Below, piece after piece: positions 30,821 to 37,730 of a stretch of DNA of 37,730 nt (position 1 is its first letter; every line of letters begins with the position of its first letter). The notes under the pieces are model-generated. The model was not told where the DNA came from and ran no database searches. It saw only the letters and a program-made list of their open reading frames with translations. Source of the stretch: Gordonia amarae NBRC 15530 (lineage in GTDB: Bacteria > Actinomycetota > Actinomycetes > Mycobacteriales > Mycobacteriaceae); NCBI RefSeq assembly GCF_000241345.1, contig NZ_BAED01000011.1, positions 1 through 37,730 of the forward strand, read 5' to 3'. The position numbers were made by a program, and so were the translations under genes.

Positions 30821-32061
30821 GAAGGCGCATCATCGCGGCGGTGATCACCGCACTGCTGGCGATCGGGATCTTCACCGTGGCGTCGCTGGGCTACCGCGAG
30901 ATCACCGGACCGCACTCGCTGACCGCCGTATTCCCCAAGACCACAGGTATTTACGTCGGCGACGACGTCCGGGTGGCCGGGGTCAAGGTGGGTACCATCA
31001 CCGGAATCCACCCGCAGGGCACCACGGTGCGGATGACGATGGACATCGATCGCGGCGTCAAGGTGCCCACCGGGGCGAAAGCCGTGATCATCGCCCAGAA
31101 TCTGGTGGCCAACCGCTACGTGCAACTCACGCCGTCCTATCGCGGCACGGGCACGACCCTGGCGGACGGCGCGATCATCCCCCTCGGGCGGACCGAGATT
31201 CCGGTGGAATGGGACGAGATCAAGAAGCAACTGACCCGTCTGGCCACCGATCTCGGCCCCGACGAGAAGGACGCGGCGAGAAACCCGGACAGCGTGGTGG
31301 GCCGATTCATCGGGGCAGCCGCCGACACCCTCGACGGCAACGGCGAATCCATGAGCAGCGCCCTGCGCGAACTCACCGACCTGTCCCGGCTGCTCGGCGA
31401 GAACACCGGCAACATCACCACCACCATCTCCAACCTGTCGCTCTTGGTGAAGGCGGTCAGCAGCAGCAGCGAGCAGATCACCTCCTTCGAACACCGGCTC
31501 GCCACCGTCAGCTCCGTCCTCGACGGCAGCCGCACCGACATCGACTCCGCCCTGACCACACTCGCCCGGGCGGTGGCCGATGTGCGCAGGTTTGTGGTGG
31601 CCAACCGTGACGGCGCCTCCGAACAGGTACGCAGACTCGCCGCGGTCACCCAGAACCTGGTGGACAGCGACGATTCGATCGAGCAACTGCTGCACGCGTT
31701 CCCCAACAACCTGTCGAACTTCTACAACATCTACAGCCCGGACACCGGAACCCAGGCCGGGGTGTTCGTGGTCAACAACTTCTCCAACCCGATCCAGTTC
31801 GTGTGCTCGTCGATCGCGAGCATCGAGAACCTGACGGCCGCCGAGGGAGCCGCGAAATGCCGCAAGTATCTCGGCCCGATCCTGTCGATGCTGAGCTTCA
31901 ACTACCTGCCGTTCCCGCTGAACCCGGTGCTCGGACCGGACCCGGAGAACGTCATCTACAGCGAGAAGCGGCTGATCCCCGGCAACAGCGATTCCGGCGG
32001 GTCCACCAAGCCGGCCAAGTCGCGGCGCGAGCTGCTCCTGCCCGGACAGGGAGGCCGGTGA
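30817..32061 (+). CDS. mceD: Mce family protein D
   Basis: The 414-residue product has an N-terminal anchor (about 4-22) and the MCE domain (LTAVFPKTTGIYVGDDVRVAGVKVGTITGI, NLVANRYVQLTP). A helical region follows, then a C-terminal domain with Cys at QFVCSSIASIENLTAAEGAAKC and a Gly-Arg-rich end. The ATG overlaps the mceC stop (ATGA), and the stop overlaps the first base of mceE. Confidence 0.92.
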   Translation: MRRRIIAAVITALLAIGIFTVASLGYREITGPHSLTAVFPKTTGIYVGDDVRVAGVKVGTITGIHPQGTTVRMTMDIDRGVKVPTGAKAVIIAQNLVANRYVQLTPSYRGTGTTLADGAIIPLGRTEIPVEWDEIKKQLTRLATDLGPDEKDAARNPDSVVGRFIGAAADTLDGNGESMSSALRELTDLSRLLGENTGNITTTISNLSLLVKAVSSSSEQITSFEHRLATVSSVLDGSRTDIDSALTTLARAVADVRRFVVANRDGASEQVRRLAAVTQNLVDSDDSIEQLLHAFPNNLSNFYNIYSPDTGTQAGVFVVNNFSNPIQFVCSSIASIENLTAAEGAAKCRKYLGPILSMLSFNYLPFPLNPVLGPDPENVIYSEKRLIPGNSDSGGSTKPAKSRRELLLPGQGGR

Positions 32062-33197
32062 TGCGGCGGCGGCACACCCGGGCGACGGCGCTCGGCGCGG
32101 CTCTGGTGAGCGTGACCCTGCTGGTCGGCGGCTGCCAGTGGGACGGCGTCAACTCACTGCCGCTGCCCGGCACCGTCGGCAACTCCTCGGACGACTACTC
32201 CATCACCGTCGAGGTGGCCAATGTCGGCACCCTGTCCCAGAATTCGCCGGTCTTCATCAACGACGTCGAGGTCGGCAGCATCGGCGAGATGCGGGTGCGC
32301 AACTGGCACGCGCAGGTCACCGTCAACCTCAAGAACGGCACCGTGGTGCCCGGCAACGCCGTCGCCAAGGTGGGACAGACCAGCCTGCTCGGGTCGATGC
32401 ACATCGCGCTCGACCCGCCGGCCGGTGAGAAACCCACCGGGGCGCTGCCCGCGGGATCGGTGATCACCCTGGACCGGTCGTCGTCGTATCCGTCCACCGA
32501 GCAGACCCTGGCGGCGGTGTCGTCGGTGATCAACGGCGGCGGGCTCGGGCAGCTCGGTGAGATCGTCAAGTCGATGAACTCGGGGCTGGTGGGGCGCGAG
32601 AGCGACATCCGCCAACTGCTCGGCAGGTTGTCGAGGTTCGTGCGGACGCTGAACCGCCAGCGCGGCGACCTGGTGACGCTGATGCGGGAAACACAAAGAC
32701 TGAGCAACACTTTCGCCGATCAGGATGAGGTGATCACCACGGCGCTGCGTAAGATCCCGCCGGCGCTGGCCGTGCTCGACGAACAGGCCCCCAAACTCAC
32801 CACCGCGATGACCAAGCTGAAAGGGTTCAGCGACACCGCTACCGGCGTCATCGACGAGGTACAGGCCGACCTGCTGACCAACCTGCGGCATCTGGAACCG
32901 ACACTCAAATCGATCGCCGACGTCGGACCGAAGATCGGGGACGCCGTCGCGTACGGGCTGGTGTACCCCTACGGGCAGCGCACCATCGACCGCGCCGTTC
33001 GCGGCGACTACATCAACCTGCACGCCACCGTCGACCTGACCGTGCCGCGGCTCAAGAAGGAACTGCTGCTCGGCACGCCGTTCGGCGACCCGAACGAAAC
33101 CATCGCCTTCGCCCCCGGCGATCCGGGCTACAAGAGCAAGCCGACGCACAATCCGCTGTTTTTCCCGATCCAGCGGTCCAAGCGAGGTGGGCGATGA
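32061..33197 (+). CDS. mceE: Mce family lipoprotein E
   Basis: The 378-residue product is the lipoprotein member, as expected at position E (LprK type). The signal peptide ends in LVGGC with Cys25 as the lipidation site. The MCE domain (YSITVEVANVGTLSQNSPVFINDVEVGSIGEM, TSLLGSMHIALDPP) and a helical tail follow. ATG at 32061 shares its first base with the mceD stop, with GGGAGG upstream; GTG at 32058 is an alternative. Lipidation would hold the Mce tube to the membrane. Confidence 0.92.
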   Translation: MRRRHTRATALGAALVSVTLLVGGCQWDGVNSLPLPGTVGNSSDDYSITVEVANVGTLSQNSPVFINDVEVGSIGEMRVRNWHAQVTVNLKNGTVVPGNAVAKVGQTSLLGSMHIALDPPAGEKPTGALPAGSVITLDRSSSYPSTEQTLAAVSSVINGGGLGQLGEIVKSMNSGLVGRESDIRQLLGRLSRFVRTLNRQRGDLVTLMRETQRLSNTFADQDEVITTALRKIPPALAVLDEQAPKLTTAMTKLKGFSDTATGVIDEVQADLLTNLRHLEPTLKSIADVGPKIGDAVAYGLVYPYGQRTIDRAVRGDYINLHATVDLTVPRLKKELLLGTPFGDPNETIAFAPGDPGYKSKPTHNPLFFPIQRSKRGGR

Positions 33198-34615
33198 TCC
33201 TGTCGAGATTCGTCAAGATCCAGCTCGCCGTGTTCGTGGTGCTGGCACTGGTCGCGAGCTGGCTGATGGTGTTCTCCTACATGCAGATTCAGACCCAGGC
33301 CGGTATCGGCCGGATCACCGTCACGATGGAGGCGCCGCGCACCGGTGGTCTCTACAGGTTCGCCAACGTCAGCTACCGCGGCGTGGACGTGGGACGCGTG
33401 TCCGAGGTGAAGCTGACAGATGACGGGGTGGCCGCCACCCTGTCGATCGAAGGTGACCGCAAGATCCCGAAGAACCTGCGCGCCAACATCCGCAGCATGT
33501 CGGCGATGGGTGAGCTGTATGTCGACCTGGTACCCGACACCGACAGCGGGCCATACCTGCGGGACGGGGAGCGGATCGCGGCGGACCGGGTGGATGTGCC
33601 CGAACCCGTCGCGCCGATGCTGGAGAAACTGAACGGCCTGGTCTCCAGCATTCCGAAGGACGACCTGTTCACCCTGGTCGACGAACTGAACAAGGGGATG
33701 GGCGGCCGTGGCTACGACCTGCAGTCCCTGATCAACTCGACGTCGACGCTGGCGTCGGGGCTCAAAGGCAACGGTGACGACACGGCGACGCTGCTGCGCG
33801 ATTCGGTGCCGCTGGTGCGGTCACAGACCGACAGTCTCGATGCGATCAGAGAATGGGCATCGGGCCTCGACGGAGTCAGCGAACAGCTCTCGACCAATGT
33901 GCCGCAAATCCGGGACCTGATGTCCGCCGGACCGGGATTCGCCGACGAGGTGAACAAGACACTCGACTCGGTGAAACTGACGCTGCCGGTGCTGCTGTCG
34001 AATGTCACCAGCCTCGGGCAGCTCGCCGTCACCTACAACGCGGGTCTCGAACAGATCCTGGTGCTGCTGCCGGCGTCGATCGCGATGATCCAGACCGTGC
34101 AGCCCAACCGCAACGGAACACAATGGGGGCTGGGCACTTTCCGCATCAGCGGGGTGTCGGAGCCGCCTGCGTGCACCGTCGGGTTCCTCGATCCGTCGCA
34201 GTGGCGGCCGATGGAGGACACCACCACCATCGACACCCCCGACGGCCTGTACTGCAAACTGCCGCAGAACAGTCCGATCGGCCTGCGTGGGGTGCGCAAC
34301 TTCCCGTGCCAGAACAAGCCCGGCAAACGCGCCCCCACCGCCGCGATGTGCAACAGCGACGAGGAGTACAAGCCGCTGGCCAACAGCCAGCCACTGTTCG
34401 GGAAGTACCCGAAGGACCCGAACCTGCTCAAGCAGGGGATCAGGCCGTCGTCGTACGGCAAGACCCCGGCAACCTCGAGTGCTTCACCGACGGTGGCGAC
34501 TGCAACCTACAACCCGAGTGACGGCAGTTATGTGGGATCCGACGGAAACGTCTATCGCCAAACCGAACTCACCGGTAAGAGTCCCACGACGTGGCAGGCG
34601 ATGATGCCGCGATGA
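33194..34615 (+). CDS. mceF: Mce family protein F
   Basis: At 473 residues this is the longest Mce subunit here. It has an N-terminal anchor (about 9-29), the MCE domain (YRFANVSYRGVDVGRVSEV, MSAMGELYVDLVP), a helical region, then a Cys-rich C-terminal domain (ACTVGF, LYCKLP, FPCQNK, AMCNSD). A Ser/Thr/Tyr-rich low-complexity end follows (about 425-473). It overlaps mceE by 4 bp. The four spaced cysteines suggest disulfides in the periplasm. Confidence 0.92.
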   Translation: MILSRFVKIQLAVFVVLALVASWLMVFSYMQIQTQAGIGRITVTMEAPRTGGLYRFANVSYRGVDVGRVSEVKLTDDGVAATLSIEGDRKIPKNLRANIRSMSAMGELYVDLVPDTDSGPYLRDGERIAADRVDVPEPVAPMLEKLNGLVSSIPKDDLFTLVDELNKGMGGRGYDLQSLINSTSTLASGLKGNGDDTATLLRDSVPLVRSQTDSLDAIREWASGLDGVSEQLSTNVPQIRDLMSAGPGFADEVNKTLDSVKLTLPVLLSNVTSLGQLAVTYNAGLEQILVLLPASIAMIQTVQPNRNGTQWGLGTFRISGVSEPPACTVGFLDPSQWRPMEDTTTIDTPDGLYCKLPQNSPIGLRGVRNFPCQNKPGKRAPTAAMCNSDEEYKPLANSQPLFGKYPKDPNLLKQGIRPSSYGKTPATSSASPTVATATYNPSDGSYVGSDGNVYRQTELTGKSPTTWQAMMPR

Positions 34616-34649
34616 CCAGCACACGAAGCGATCGACCGAGGGAGTGCTC

Positions 34650-35507
34650 ATGACCCGAACGCTGACGGGAACACTGACAGCCGGCGAATCGGTGGACACC
34701 GATGTCGCCGAACTCGAACTGGCGCAGGCCCAGGCCGCTGTCGCCGAGGCGGAGGCGGCGGCCGCCCGGGCGCGGGCCGAGGTAGCCCGGGCGCGCGCCA
34801 GAGCCGCCCGTGGCCGGGGCCCCGAACCGGCCGCCGCTGAGGTGGTTCCGGACGTTGAGGCGAAAGAGTCTGGGGCCGAGAGTGATACATCGATCGACAG
34901 CGCCGGGGTGGCTGAGCCGGAACCGGAACCTGTCGCCGAGTCAGTCGGGTCTGGCCCGGATGCCGCACCGGAAGTCAGGGAATCAGGGCGGCTACGACCG
35001 ATTCTCGGTGGTGTGCTCCGGCGCCCGACCAGGCGGGGCATTGCGCTCACCGTCATCCTGCTGATCAGCGCCGCCGCCCTCGCGGGAGCGGCCGGCATCG
35101 GGTGGCAGCATCACCAGGCGGGCGAGGACACCGCGCGGACGCGGACGTTCGTCGACGCGGCCGAACTCGGGGTCGTGGCCATCACCTCCCTCGACTATCG
35201 CAACGCCGAACGCGACGTGAAGCGGATCGTGGAACGCTCGACCGGCGAGTTCGCCAAAGACTTCACCGACAGGTCCAAGGACTTCACGTCGGTGATCCAG
35301 AAATCACAGGTCACCACCAAGGGCAAGGTCACCGGGGCCGCCCTCGAATCGATCCAGGGTGACACCGCGACGGTCCTGGTGGCGGCGACGTCCGAGGTCA
35401 CCAACGCGGCCGGAGCCAAACAGGAACCGCGCACCTGGCGGCTGCGGGTGTCGGTGACCGATGTCAATGGAACAGTCAAGGTTTCGAAGGTGGATTTTGT
35501 GCCATGA
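34650..35507 (+). CDS. Mce-associated membrane protein (Mam), first
   Basis: The 285-residue product has an Ala/Glu/Arg-rich, likely coiled-coil N-terminus (about 20-56), an acidic linker, one membrane helix (131-152), and a C-terminal Mam domain. That domain (about 160-285: SLDYRNAERDVKRIVERSTGEFAKDF, VTTKGKVTGAALESIQGDTATVLVA) is shared with Mam4A-type proteins, which stabilise Mce complexes. GAGGGAG lies just before the ATG at 34650; GTG at 34644 is an alternative. It follows mceF after 34 bp and overlaps the next mam gene by 4 bp. The strong Ala/Arg repetition of the cytoplasmic part is unusual. Confidence 0.85.
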   Translation: MTRTLTGTLTAGESVDTDVAELELAQAQAAVAEAEAAAARARAEVARARARAARGRGPEPAAAEVVPDVEAKESGAESDTSIDSAGVAEPEPEPVAESVGSGPDAAPEVRESGRLRPILGGVLRRPTRRGIALTVILLISAAALAGAAGIGWQHHQAGEDTARTRTFVDAAELGVVAITSLDYRNAERDVKRIVERSTGEFAKDFTDRSKDFTSVIQKSQVTTKGKVTGAALESIQGDTATVLVAATSEVTNAAGAKQEPRTWRLRVSVTDVNGTVKVSKVDFVP

Positions 35508-36124
35508 CCCTCACAGACGAGACTCGCCCCGACACCGTGGACGATGCGGCCGACGACGTGGAGAACGCCGGAACTGTGGAGAGCGCCGTTCCGGACGCTG
35601 AGAGCGACGGCAAGACCGGCCCAGGATGGCGTTCCAGGCTGCGGCGGAACCTGACATTGCTCGTGGCGGCGGTGGTGATGGTCGCGGCAGTGGCGACGGC
35701 GGTGACCATGTACTTCACCGTCCATCAGGACGATCAGGCCACGGACGCCGCGGCCCGCAAGGACGTGGTCGCCGCCGCGAACGCGGGGACCACGGCACTG
35801 CTGTCGTACGCACCCAAGACGCTCGATGCCGATCTGGCGAAGGGACGCACCCACCTGACCGGCCAATTCCTCACCTACTACCGGGAATTCACCGACAAGG
35901 TGGTCAAGCCCGCCGCGCAGGAGAACCAGATCACCACCCGCGCCGTCGTGAGCCGGGCCGCGGTGGAGAAGATGTCGCCCGATGCGGCCACGGTGCTGGT
36001 GTTCGTGAACCAGTCGACCACCTCCAAGGACAAGCCGGAGGCCGAACTGACGTCGAGCAGTGTCCGGGTCGGGTTGCAGCGTGCGGGTGGGCGGTGGCTT
36101 ATCTCCGCGTTTGATCCGGTGTGA
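35504..36124 (+). CDS. Mce-associated membrane protein (Mam), second
   Basis: The 206-residue product has an acidic N-terminal cytoplasmic stretch (1-40), one membrane helix (49-71) and a periplasmic Mam domain (about 80-206: LLSYAPKTLDADLAKGRTHLTGQFLTYYREF; ending GGRWLISAFDPV). This matches the layout of Mam4B-type proteins and is the usual last gene of an mce operon. The start overlaps the previous stop in ATGA. It ends about 250 bp before a strong hairpin. Confidence 0.86.
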   Translation: MTLTDETRPDTVDDAADDVENAGTVESAVPDAESDGKTGPGWRSRLRRNLTLLVAAVVMVAAVATAVTMYFTVHQDDQATDAAARKDVVAAANAGTTALLSYAPKTLDADLAKGRTHLTGQFLTYYREFTDKVVKPAAQENQITTRAVVSRAAVEKMSPDAATVLVFVNQSTTSKDKPEAELTSSSVRVGLQRAGGRWLISAFDPV

Positions 36125-36238
36125 GTTCGAGGTGGAGGCGTCAGGTGGCGAAAGGTTGGTGGTTGGTCTCGGGGGCAGGTTGTGGGGTCCCAAGTGGGTG
36201 CCAAGTGGGCTCCAAGGGGGTGGGCGCACGGTGTGGGC

Positions 36239-36355
36239 ATGAACCTCGCACTCCTGTCCTGTCCGGCGGTGCAGATCGCGCGTCGCCTCGTGGTGATCGC
36301 CGCCACCTGCACCCTCATGCTCCTCGCCGCCTACCAGCCGACCCTGCTCCCATGA
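36239..36355 (+). CDS. Possible 38-residue hydrophobic peptide
   Basis: ATG at 36239 opens a short frame beginning MNLALLSCPAVQIARRLVVI with one hydrophobic stretch in the middle. There is no clear ribosome site, only a G-rich run, and no homology I recognise. It lies between the last mam gene and the terminator, so it would be on the mce transcript. It may well be chance. Confidence 0.2.
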   Translation: MNLALLSCPAVQIARRLVVIAATCTLMLLAAYQPTLLP

Positions 36356-36375
36356 CCTTCCCGCGTCGACAACGT

Positions 36376-36417
36376 CGTCCCGCTTATCGGATACCGCGAT
36401 AACCGATAAGCGGGACG
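36376..36417. terminator. Bidirectional hairpin terminator after mce operon
   Basis: CGTCCCGCTTATCGG (36376-36390) pairs perfectly with its complement at 36403-36417 around a 12-nt loop. It lies between the convergent mam and flavoprotein genes. Confidence 0.85.
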
Positions 36418-36436
36418 AGGTTTGTGACGCGGGAGG

Positions 36437-37730
36437 TCAGTAGACGTCGCGGACGTAGCGTTTCTCGGCGGCGAGGGCCTTGACGTAGGCTTCGGCGCTC
36501 TTGGGGGAGAGTTTGCCGTGCTGGGCGACGATGCCCTTGAGGGTGCGGTCGACGTCCTTGGCCATGCGGGAGGCGTCGCCGCAGACGTAGACGTGGGCGC
36601 CGTCGTGGAGCCAGCGGTACAGTTCGGCGCCGTGTTCCTCCATGCGGTGCTGGACGTAGATCTTGCGGTCCTGGTCGCGGGAGAACGCGACGTCGAGGCG
36701 GGTGAGCAGGCCGTCGGACAGCATCGAGGTGAGCTCGTCGCGGTAGTAGAAGTCGGTGGCCGAGACCTGTTCCCCGAAGAACAGCCAGTTGCGGCCGCCG
36801 TGTCCGAGGGCCTGGCGTTCGTGCAGGAATCCGCGGAACGGGGCGATGCCGGTGCCGGGGCCGATCATGATCATCGGGGTGTCGGGATCGGTCGGTGGCC
36901 CGAAATTGGCGGCATGGGTGACGAACACCCCGATGTCCTGGGTGTCGTCGGCGTGGTCGGCCAGGAACGTCGAACACACGCCGCCGCGTGGCTTGCCCCG
37001 ATGGTCGTAGCGGACCGTCGACACCGTCAGCTGCACCTCATCGGGCCGCTCCTTCGGGCTCGACGAGATCGAATACTGGCGCGGAGTGAGAGATTTGAGC
37101 ACGTCCACCCACTCCTCGGGCGATGCCTCGACGGGATACTCGGCGAGCACGTCGACGGGCTGGCGGCCCCACGCCCAGTCGTTCAGCTTCTGCTTGTTGC
37201 CTGGCGCGGCGAGGGCGTGCAGTTCGTCCGAGCCGTTGCGGTCGGCGGCGAAGCGCACGAAATCTGCCGAGATCTTGGCGAACTCGAGACGTTCGCGCAG
37301 GGCGCGGCGGAAGGTCATGTCGTCGCCCCACACATTCACGGGTTCGCCGCCGGACAGGCCGGTGACGTCGAGCCATTCGTCGATGAGGCCGTGATTGTTG
37401 AGCGGCCACACCCCGAGCGCGTCGCCGGTGGTGTACGGCAGGATGTCCGACGGCAGGTGGAAGGCGAAGTTGCGCACGTCCTTCGCCGAACCCTCGGCAT
37501 TGAGGCGTACATTGCGGGTCAGCGTGGTGACGTACGGGTTCTTCCGGGAGAACGACCCGGTACGGATCGACGGCGCCGCCGACGAGTCGGCGGGTTCGCT
37601 GACCACGACCACCCGGTCGGCGGGCGCCTCCGGTGCGGGCGGGTGGTGGTGGCTCATCGCCTTGATGACGTTGTCGAGCCAGCCGCCGGCGGTGTCCTCG
37701 TAATCCGGTTCGCAGCTCGCGCGTTCGGTG
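36437..37730 (-). CDS. CysJ-like diflavin reductase, C-terminal part (runs off right edge)
   Basis: The frame is open to the window end, so this is the 3' part of a longer gene rather than one starting at the ATG at 37657. The edge codons read CEPDYEDTAGGWLDNVIKAM, like the end of a flavodoxin domain. A linker follows, then a ferredoxin-NADP reductase-type module: FAD motif RQYSISSSP, NADPH motif GPGTGIAPFRGFL, then YVCGDASRMAKDVDRTL and the closing KRYVRDVY typical of CysJ / sulfite reductase alpha. It transfers electrons from NADPH through FAD and FMN to a partner, classically the sulfite reductase hemoprotein. It converges on the mce operon and is probably a separate housekeeping unit. Confidence 0.87.
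   Translation of the reverse strand, partial: TERASCEPDYEDTAGGWLDNVIKAMSHHHPPAPEAPADRVVVVSEPADSSAAPSIRTGSFSRKNPYVTTLTRNVRLNAEGSAKDVRNFAFHLPSDILPYTTGDALGVWPLNNHGLIDEWLDVTGLSGGEPVNVWGDDMTFRRALRERLEFAKISADFVRFAADRNGSDELHALAAPGNKQKLNDWAWGRQPVDVLAEYPVEASPEEWVDVLKSLTPRQYSISSSPKERPDEVQLTVSTVRYDHRGKPRGGVCSTFLADHADDTQDIGVFVTHAANFGPPTDPDTPMIMIGPGTGIAPFRGFLHERQALGHGGRNWLFFGEQVSATDFYYRDELTSMLSDGLLTRLDVAFSRDQDRKIYVQHRMEEHGAELYRWLHDGAHVYVCGDASRMAKDVDRTLKGIVAQHGKLSPKSAEAYVKALAAEKRYVRDVY

Larger units (their letters stand above)
36125..36436. other. Intergenic region after the mce operon
   Basis: This 312-bp gap begins with a G-rich stretch holding three diverged direct repeats (CCAAGTGGGTG, CCAAGTGGGCT, CCAAGGGGGTG at 36190-36223). 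It then has a possible 38-residue ORF (36239-36355) and ends with a strong hairpin at 36376-36417. Confidence 0.6.

Noticed and set aside
260..36124. Naming the substrate as cholesterol, cholate or estrogen
   Set aside because: The gene set overlaps each pathway, but key markers (KshAB, HsaEFG, side-chain beta-oxidation genes) are absent from the window.
36184..36227. Possible second G-quadruplex after the mce operon
   Set aside because: Loops of 7-8 nt between three-G runs are outside the usual limits.
1..37730. CRISPR arrays, tRNA/rRNA genes, insertion sequences or phage genes
   Set aside because: No spaced direct-repeat array, tRNA-like cloverleaf, transposase or integrase was seen on either strand.

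Overview
The window is high-GC actinobacterial DNA. A complete YrbE/Mce import operon, a mycofactocin-type dehydrogenase, frequent GTG starts and dense translational coupling point to a mycolic-acid-containing actinomycete. Gordonia or a close relative (Rhodococcus, Mycolicibacterium) is my best guess; the genus is inferred, not proven. Almost the whole window is one catabolic and uptake locus for a hydrophobic, probably polycyclic (steroid- or terpenoid-like) compound.

Left arm (1-12.5 kb). A partial minus-strand gene with 14-residue repeats runs off the left edge. A minus-strand operon then encodes an HsaD-like C-C hydrolase, an HsaA-like flavin-dependent hydroxylase and its HsaB-like flavin reductase. 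Divergent from it are orphan heme-copper oxidase subunit III/IV-like proteins and a first KstD-like flavoprotein dehydrogenase. After a six-helix membrane protein of unknown function on the minus strand, a plus-strand run encodes a type I extradiol dioxygenase, an NtaA/SnaA/DszA-type FMN monooxygenase, a type I Baeyer-Villiger monooxygenase and a lone periplasmic-binding lipoprotein.

Middle (12.5-19.5 kb). An IclR regulator is followed by a minus-strand operon transcribed as atypical crotonase, double-domain CaiB/BaiF CoA-transferase, 98-residue unknown protein and RibB-like protein with a degraded active site. A TetR regulator lies beyond it. The promoter regions on both sides of tetR carry a shared motif TCAATCAANNGCTTGA, and one copy contains an exact match to the KstR2-type operator consensus as I recall it.

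Right arm (19.5-36.1 kb, plus strand). SDR, P450, second KstD-like dehydrogenase, second P450 and mycofactocin-type SDR are followed by yrbEA, yrbEB, mceA-F and two Mce-associated proteins. This SDR-yrbE-mce-mam order resembles the mce4 sterol-uptake locus. The last gene, convergent with the mam genes, is a partial CysJ-like flavoprotein reductase.

Together: Mce proteins would import the substrate; P450s and SDRs would oxidise side chains or ring alcohols; KstD-like enzymes would desaturate or aromatise a ring; the HsaA/B/C/D-like set would hydroxylate and open it; the BVMO would insert oxygen next to a ketone; CoA-transferase and crotonase would process acyl-CoA fragments. Missing from the window are KshAB, a P450 redox partner, an acyl-CoA ligase and the Mce ATPase. 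The substrate cannot be named from sequence alone.
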